DNA of 64,000 nt from the NCBI GenBank assembly GCA_029256575.1, contig JAQSXR010000003.1:124001-188000 (forward strand). The letters run 5' to 3'. The position numbers and the translations under genes are program-made. Source of the DNA: Clostridiales bacterium. GTDB taxonomy: Bacteria; Bacillota; Clostridia; Lachnospirales; JAQSXR01. The notes under the pieces were generated by a model, which saw only the letters and a program-made list of their open reading frames with translations, was not told the DNA's origin and did no database searches. Positions 59,171-64,000 of this stretch are shown piece by piece (positions within the stretch are counted from its first letter, which is position 1; every line of letters starts with the position of its first letter).

Positions 59171-61792
59171 ATGGCACAACTAACACCAATGATGCAACAA
59201 TACCAAGAGATTAAAGATGCAAATAAGGACTGTATACTTTTCTATCGTTTAGGGGATTTCTATGAAATGTTCTTTGAAGATGCTATAAAAGCATCAAAAG
59301 AACTTGAAATTACCCTAACTGGAAGAGATTGTGGACAGGAAGAACGCGCTCCTATGTGTGGTATTCCTTATCATGCAGCCGAAGTATATGTAAATAAGCT
59401 TGTTCAAAAAGGTTATAAAGTGGCAATATGTGAGCAGGTAGAGGATCCTAGACAAGCAAAAGGAATCGTGAAACGCGAAGTAATTCGAATTGTAACACCA
59501 GGCACCAACTTAAATACAGGTGCACTTGATGAAGCAAAGAATAATTATTTGATGTGTATCATCTATTCCGGTGATTTATATGGAATATCTATCGTGGATG
59601 TATCAACGGGAGATTATTATGTAACCGAAGTTAATTCTGCTAGAAAAGCACATGACGAAATATCTCGCTTTTCACCTTCAGAAATCATTGGTAATGATGC
59701 ATTAATGATGTCCGGTTTAGATTTAGAGGATTTACAAAATAGACTATCCGTTAATGTTACGTCCTTAGAACCTTGGTTTTATGATGATGATAAGTGTATA
59801 ATGGCACTAAAGGAACATTTTAATGTTCAATCATTGGACGGCCTTGGATTGAAAGATTTTCCTTTAGGGATTACAACTGCCGGTGCTCTTATGCAATATT
59901 TATTAGAAACTCAAAAAAATTCTCTTAGTCATTTAACTCAAATAATACCATATACTACTGAAAAATATATGATACTCGATAGTTCAAGTAGAAGAAACCT
60001 TGAGCTAGTTGAGACATTAAGAGAAAAACAAAAACGCGGATCCTTACTTTGGGTACTAGATAAAACAAAAACAGCAATGGGAGCTAGACTATTAAGAAAA
60101 TGGTTAGAGCAACCTTTAGTTGAAGATGATAAAATTACACAAAGATTAGACAGTATCGTAGCATTAAATAAATCATTAATAACAAGGGAAGAAATTAAAG
60201 AATATCTTCAACCGGTATATGACCTTGAACGATTAATAAGTCGAATCGTGTATAAGTCAGCGAACCCTAGAGATTTAATTGCTTTCAAGAACTCTCTTGA
60301 GATGATTCCTCATATAAAACATTTGCTTACAGAACTTGATTGTGAATATATAAAAGAGTTGTATGAGAATTTAGATGAGCTTCAAGATGTATTTAAATTA
60401 ATTGATGAAGCAATTATAGATGAGCCTCCTTTCTCAGTTCGAGAAGGTGGAATAATTAAAACAGAATATAATGAAGATGTTAGAAAATATAGATTAGCAA
60501 CAACAGAAGGCAAACAATGGATAGCCCAACTTGAAGCAAAAGAAAAAGAAGCTACTGGTATAAAGACATTAAAAATTAAACATAATAACGTATTTGGTTA
60601 TTATATTGAAGTTTCTAAGTCTTATATGGATACTGTCCCTGCATATTATACAAGGAAACAAACATTGGCTAATGCAGAAAGATATATTACTCCTGAATTA
60701 AAAGAGTTAGAAGATATCGTTCTTGGTTCAGAAGAAAAGATAGTTACACTAGAATATGATATATTTTGTAAGATAAGAGAAACTGTAGCGAATGAAGTAA
60801 AGAGAATACAGCAAACGGCAAAAGCAATTGCAACAATAGATGTATTACAATCTTTAGCCTATGTTGCTGAGAAAAATAATTATGTTAGACCAAACATTAA
60901 TAAAAAAGGAATCATAAATATTAGAGATGGTAGACATCCAGTGGTAGAAAAGATGATTCCACATGATATGTTTGTTACAAATGATACTTATTTAGATGGT
61001 AATAGCAATAAGATATCAATCATTACAGGTCCCAATATGGCAGGTAAATCGACTTATATGAGACAAACTGCATTAATAGTACTTATGGCTCAAGTAGGAA
61101 GTTTTGTCCCAGCAAGTGAAGCTAATATCGGTATATGTGATAGAATATTTACTCGAGTAGGTGCTTCCGATGACTTAGCTTCTGGGCAAAGTACCTTTAT
61201 GGTAGAGATGACAGAAGTTGCAAATATATTAAGAAATGCTACAAAAAACAGCTTGCTTATATTAGATGAAATCGGACGTGGTACAAGTACCTTTGATGGA
61301 TTAAGTATTGCATGGGCTGTAATTGAACATATATGTAACGCTAAATCGCTTGGTTCCAAAACACTTTTTGCAACTCATTATCATGAACTGACTGAATTAG
61401 AAGGTAAACTACCAGGAGTTACAAATTACTGTATCGCAGTAAAAGAACAAGGCGATGATATTATTTTCTTACGCAAAATAGTAAAAGGTGGGGCTGATAA
61501 AAGCTACGGTATTCAAGTAGCAAAGCTTGCTGGTGTTCCAGATGTTGTAATTACTCGTGCAAAAGAAATTGTCCAAGATCTAAGTGATGCAGATATTGTA
61601 ACAAGAGCCAAGGAAATACAAACAGACGCACATAAAAAATCAAAAGAGCTTCCAATGCAAATGTCTCTATTTGATAACAAAGATAGTGAAGTAATTGATA
61701 AACTAAAGAATATAAATGTAAATGACTTAAGCCCAAGAGACGCTTGGGATCTTTTAGAAGAACTTCAGAAAGAAGTTCAGAATTGTTGGTGA
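59171..61792 (+). CDS. mutS: DNA mismatch repair protein MutS
   Basis: LTPMMQQYQEIKDANKDCILFYRLGDFYEMFFEDA, TGPNMAGKSTYMRQTALIVLMAQ, LDEIGRGTSTFDGLSIAWAV, FATHYHEL. Confidence 0.97.
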   Translation: MAQLTPMMQQYQEIKDANKDCILFYRLGDFYEMFFEDAIKASKELEITLTGRDCGQEERAPMCGIPYHAAEVYVNKLVQKGYKVAICEQVEDPRQAKGIVKREVIRIVTPGTNLNTGALDEAKNNYLMCIIYSGDLYGISIVDVSTGDYYVTEVNSARKAHDEISRFSPSEIIGNDALMMSGLDLEDLQNRLSVNVTSLEPWFYDDDKCIMALKEHFNVQSLDGLGLKDFPLGITTAGALMQYLLETQKNSLSHLTQIIPYTTEKYMILDSSSRRNLELVETLREKQKRGSLLWVLDKTKTAMGARLLRKWLEQPLVEDDKITQRLDSIVALNKSLITREEIKEYLQPVYDLERLISRIVYKSANPRDLIAFKNSLEMIPHIKHLLTELDCEYIKELYENLDELQDVFKLIDEAIIDEPPFSVREGGIIKTEYNEDVRKYRLATTEGKQWIAQLEAKEKEATGIKTLKIKHNNVFGYYIEVSKSYMDTVPAYYTRKQTLANAERYITPELKELEDIVLGSEEKIVTLEYDIFCKIRETVANEVKRIQQTAKAIATIDVLQSLAYVAEKNNYVRPNINKKGIINIRDGRHPVVEKMIPHDMFVTNDTYLDGNSNKISIITGPNMAGKSTYMRQTALIVLMAQVGSFVPASEANIGICDRIFTRVGASDDLASGQSTFMVEMTEVANILRNATKNSLLILDEIGRGTSTFDGLSIAWAVIEHICNAKSLGSKTLFATHYHELTELEGKLPGVTNYCIAVKEQGDDIIFLRKIVKGGADKSYGIQVAKLAGVPDVVITRAKEIVQDLSDADIVTRAKEIQTDAHKKSKELPMQMSLFDNKDSEVIDKLKNINVNDLSPRDAWDLLEELQKEVQNCW

Positions 61793-61796
61793 TTCT

Positions 61797-63702
61797 ATGT
61801 CAAAAATACAAGTATTAGATCAAAATACAATTAATAAAATTGCGGCAGGAGAGGTTATTGAACGTCCTGCTTCTGTTGTTAAGGAATTAATTGAGAACGC
61901 CATTGATGCAGGTGCAACTGCGATTGCAGTTGAATTAAAAGATGGTGGAATCTCATTAGTTAGAGTAACCGATAATGGTTCGGGTATTGAAAAAGAAGAT
62001 ATTCGAAATGCTTTTCTACGCCATTCTACGAGTAAAATTAAGTCTGTTGAAGATTTATTTACAATTACAAGTCTTGGTTTTCGTGGTGAAGCCCTATCAA
62101 GTATCGCAGCAATTTCACAAGTGGAACTTATTACGAAAGTAAAAAGCGGATTAACGGGAATAAGATATTCGATTGAAGGGGGAAGTGATAAATCCTTTGA
62201 AGAAATCGGTTCTCCTGATGGAACTACTTTTTTAGTGCGAAATCTATTTTTTAATACCCCTGCTCGTAGAAAGTTCTTAAAATCATCTTCAACAGAAGCC
62301 GCACATGTAGGTGATTTGCTTGAAAAACTTGCCTTATCACATCCCAACATTTCATTTAAGTTTATTAATAATAATCAAATAAAACTTCATACTTCTGGTA
62401 ATAATCAACTCAAGGATGTAATTTATGGTATATACGGAAGAGAAATTACTAGTAACTTAATTCCGATTCTTGCAAATAATGAGTCGATAAAGGTACAAGG
62501 TTTTATTGGAAAACCTATTATAGCTCGTGGAAATAGAAGTTATGAAAATTACTATATAAATGGAAGATATGTTAAGTCCGCCGTTATAGGTCAAGCAATT
62601 GAAGACGCATATAAAACATATATGCCTCAACATAAATATCCATTTACAGTTCTACATTTTACGATAAATTCTGATTTATTAGATATAAATGTACATCCTA
62701 CAAAAATGGAGTTAAGATTTAAGAATAAGGAAGAGTTGTACTTATTGGTATCAAATTCAATAAAAGATGCACTTAGTGGCAAAGAATTAATTCCAACGGT
62801 TACACTAGGTTCAAATAATGAACAAAACTACTACTGGTAATAGTACTGGTAACAGTAATCGTTATATTTCTATTGATATTGATGACCCGACATTGAAACA
62901 GCAACCAACTACAGTATTAGAGTCATGTGTTGCATCTGATTATGTATTTAAAGATAATTCAATAAAATCAAATAAAGCGCCTACAGAAATAACTTCATCA
63001 ATCCAAAATTCTGCAAATGAATCATCTGTAATATCTGTTAACGTAAATAAAGTAAGTCAACCTAACAATACTTATGAACAAGTTAGCCTTACTGAAGTAG
63101 CCCCTTTATTATCAAAATCAGCGAAAGCTTCTCATCGAATTATTGGGCAATTATTTAAGACATATTGGTTGGTTGAATTTGAAGAGAAATTATATATAAT
63201 AGATCAACATGCAGCCCATGAAAGAGTTTTATATGAAGTATTCATAAAATCATTAAAAGAACGTACGATGTATTCACAACAGTTAATGCCTCCAATCCTT
63301 GTTTCCCTTTCTATGAGAGAAGCCGACACTCTTAGAGCTAACATGAATCACTTTGAAGAAATTGGTTTTGAAATTGAATCCTTTGGTGGTAAGGACTATG
63401 CTATTAAAGCAGTACCAGGAAACTTATTTAATATTGTAAAACAAGAATTGTTTATAGAAATATTAGATACACTAAATGATGAGCAAAGACGATTAACTGC
63501 AGAAACAATTTTTGATAAGATTGCAAAATTATCGTGTAAAGCTGCTGTAAAAGGTAATAATCACCTTTCTGAACAAGAGATAAAGAAATTAATTGATGAT
63601 TTATTAGAACTCGATAATCCTTATACTTGTCCTCACGGTAGACCAACCATTATATCAATGACTCAATATGAAATAGAAAAAAAATTCAAACGTATTCAGT
63701 AG
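61797..63702 (+). pseudogene. mutL: DNA mismatch repair protein MutL, interrupted by a +1 frameshift near 62824-62827
   Basis: N-terminal GHKL ATPase (61797-62840: IAAGEVIERPASVVKELIENAIDAGAT, GFRGEALSSIAA) and C-terminal endonuclease/dimerisation domain (62818-63702: DQHAAHERVLYE, CPHGRPTI) in different frames; both halves otherwise intact. Confidence 0.88.
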
Positions 63703-63714
63703 CTAGGAGAATTT

Positions 63715-64000
63715 ATGAAAAAACCACTAATTATATTAACGGGACCTACCGCAGTTGGTAAAACAAAATTATCAATTGATCTTGCTAAATTGATAAATGC
63801 TGAGATCATTTCTGCTGATTCTATGCAAGTTTACAAACATATGGATATCGGAACAGCCAAAATCACGAAGGAAGAAATGGATGGAATTAAACACTATTTA
63901 ATTGATGAAATTGAACCTTATGAAGAGTTTAGCGTTAGTGAATTTCAAATTCGAGCGAAAGAATATTTAGAAGAGATTTATTCAAAAGGGAAAATACCGA
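63715..64000 (+). CDS. miaA: tRNA dimethylallyltransferase MiaA, N-terminal part (runs off window)
   Basis: [68 protein letters not shown]...; absent from the ORF track because it is truncated. Confidence 0.95.
   Translation, partial: MKKPLIILTGPTAVGKTKLSIDLAKLINAEIISADSMQVYKHMDIGTAKITKEEMDGIKHYLIDEIEPYEEFSVSEFQIRAKEYLEEIYSKGKIP

Noticed and set aside
61820-62350. 176-aa antisense ORF within mutL
   Set aside because: Shadow ORF opposite a highly conserved ATPase domain.
62805-62850. MutL as two deliberately separate overlapping genes
   Set aside because: No SD before ATG 62818, the split falls in the flexible linker, and deletion of one A in caaaac restores a normal full-length MutL.
1-64000. 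Prophage, integrative element, toxin-antitoxin, restriction-modification or BGC island
   Set aside because: No integrase, structural phage genes, TA pairs, endonucleases or large synthases were recognised in any translated ORF; gene content is housekeeping.
1-64000. tRNA/rRNA genes
   Set aside because: No rRNA-like stretch or convincing tRNA cloverleaf noticed by eye; a tRNAscan-SE/Infernal run would be decisive.

Overview
This 64 kb window is dense, mostly plus-strand core chromosome of an AT-rich, spore-forming clostridium, probably Lachnospiraceae-like. The lineage is inferred from gene content (spoIVA, yqfC/yqfD, T-box, gene order), not from a database search. Recognisable blocks are: plsY(partial)-gpsA; an ECF sigma factor with its partner; a T-box-controlled aroF-aroA-pheA operon; an MCP and spoIVA; an M23 peptidase plus a YiiX-like hydrolase; an LtaS-like gene; an orphan DNA adenine methylase; cls; a RelQ-type synthetase; YgiQ; pseudouridine synthases; a YdcZ-type transporter pair divergent from a Crp/Fnr regulator; recU; hisZGDCBA-IE; alaS; rpsU-yqeY-yqfC-yqfD-phoH-yqfF-ybeY; a DUF3048 gene; a MATE/MurJ-like flippase; proB-DUF896-fau-proA; a serpin lipoprotein; and miaB-mutS-mutL-miaA(partial). 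I found no rRNA, tRNA, CRISPR array, prophage, or clear defence or biosynthetic island, and no convincing new multi-gene system. The best leads are: (i) a HisIE protein with an N-terminal HisF/HisA-like half-barrel in a his operon lacking hisH and hisF; (ii) mutL split by a single-base frameshift in its linker; (iii) two clusters of REP-like GGGGACGGTTCTTTTTGTATCA repeats, one of which supplies the ybeY stop codon, each beside a gene with an apparent out-of-frame internal deletion (LtaS-like, DUF3048); (iv) a 30-bp in-frame repeat expansion and frameshifted tail in ygiQ; and (v) several unannotated operator-like palindromes and leader hairpins. All product calls come from reading motifs by eye in the translations.
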